From: Deltaproteobacteria bacterium
Lineage (GTDB): Bacteria; Myxococcota; Polyangia; Polyangiales; B10-G4
DNA length: 22,050 nucleotides
Assembly (NCBI GenBank): GCA_019312705.1
Contig: JAFDCW010000049.1
Coordinates: 1 to 22,050, forward strand
Direction of reading: 5' to 3'
Program-made: the position numbers and the translations under genes
The notes under the pieces: model-generated
Database searches by the model: none
What the model was told of the DNA's origin: nothing
The model's input: only the letters and a program-made list of their open reading frames with translations
In this document: in pieces, positions 21,964 to 22,050 of the stretch
How positions within the stretch are numbered: the first letter of the stretch is position 1
Layout of the letters: the number at the start of each line of letters is the position of its first letter

Positions 21964-22050
21964 ATGGCACAGAAGAAGAAAAAGAAAGATCTCAAGGCCC
22001 GCCTGGGAAAGACGATCTCTCCGCAGGGCGGTAAGGGCGGCGCGGTCGTT
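21964..22050 (+). CDS. Unidentified gene with lysine-rich N-terminus (3' truncated)
   Basis: The first 29 codons run off the window edge. The reading is MAQKKKKKDLKARLGKTISP then QGGKGGAVV. A run of five lysines, a short amphipathic basic helix and a Gly-rich turn suggest a cytoplasmic, basic or disordered N-terminus. No signal peptide is seen. GAGG lies about 7 nt upstream of the ATG, a plausible ribosome site, and a divergent promoter lies at 21880-21909. The family cannot be named from this fragment. Confidence 0.65.
   Translation, partial: MAQKKKKKDLKARLGKTISPQGGKGGAVV

Noticed and set aside
1..22050. CRISPR arrays, tRNA or rRNA genes, riboswitches
   Set aside because: No regularly spaced direct repeats, no tRNA cloverleaf or rRNA signature, and no long structured leader before purM or trpG.

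Overview
This is a GC-rich chromosomal window from a bacterium that looks like a member of the Myxococcota (the deltaproteobacterial myxobacteria and relatives). The basis is the type IV pilus genes pilT, pilC and pilS close together, a Ser/Thr kinase with the HRDISPxN catalytic loop, PEGA/TPR envelope proteins and low-complexity Pro/Ala/Asp-rich linkers. The lineage is inferred from gene style and was not checked by a search. No tRNA, rRNA, CRISPR array or intact insertion sequence was seen.

Layout. 1-507: the 3' end of a PLP-dependent aminotransferase of the 8-amino-7-oxononanoate synthase/KBL type. 508-1367: a gene-poor stretch with a family of GC-rich inverted repeats and a decayed coding remnant. 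1368-4513 (minus): a two-gene unit. It encodes a D-cysteine desulfhydrase-like PLP domain fused in frame to what resembles a GMC-oxidoreductase small subunit, followed by the GMC flavoprotein with a 4-nt overlap. 4628-7174 (plus): a DUF1415 protein, a membrane-anchored PEGA protein, a glyoxalase I and a small lipoprotein. 7207-10438 (plus): purM, purN and a divergent FAD oxidoreductase, all joined by GTGA start/stop overlaps. 10465-17227 (plus): a pilus block, pilT - TPR/PEGA-like protein - Ser/Thr kinase - pilC - pilS. It is unusual because a signalling pair sits between pilT and pilC, and no pilR, pilB or pilA is present in the window. 17190-21838 (minus): a tightly packed six-gene run of alpha/beta hydrolase, lipoprotein, trpG, trpD, trpC and a lipase-like hydrolase, with no trpE. 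21964-22050 (plus): the start of a gene with a lysine-rich N-terminus, divergent from that run.

How the genes fit together. PurM and PurN act at consecutive-type steps of purine synthesis. TrpG, TrpD and TrpC cover the middle of tryptophan synthesis. PilT, PilC and PilS cover pilus retraction, the inner-membrane platform and pilin transcription control. The TPR protein and the kinase (1-nt overlap) are probably co-translated and may act with the pilus.

The most notable points are the fused PLP-enzyme/GMC-subunit gene, a PilT missing about 40 residues of its N-terminal domain, repeated placement of a -10-like hexamer 6-9 nt before start codons (leaderless transcripts), a TrpC lacking the usual catalytic Glu of the ESG motif, and the repeat family at 544-1323.
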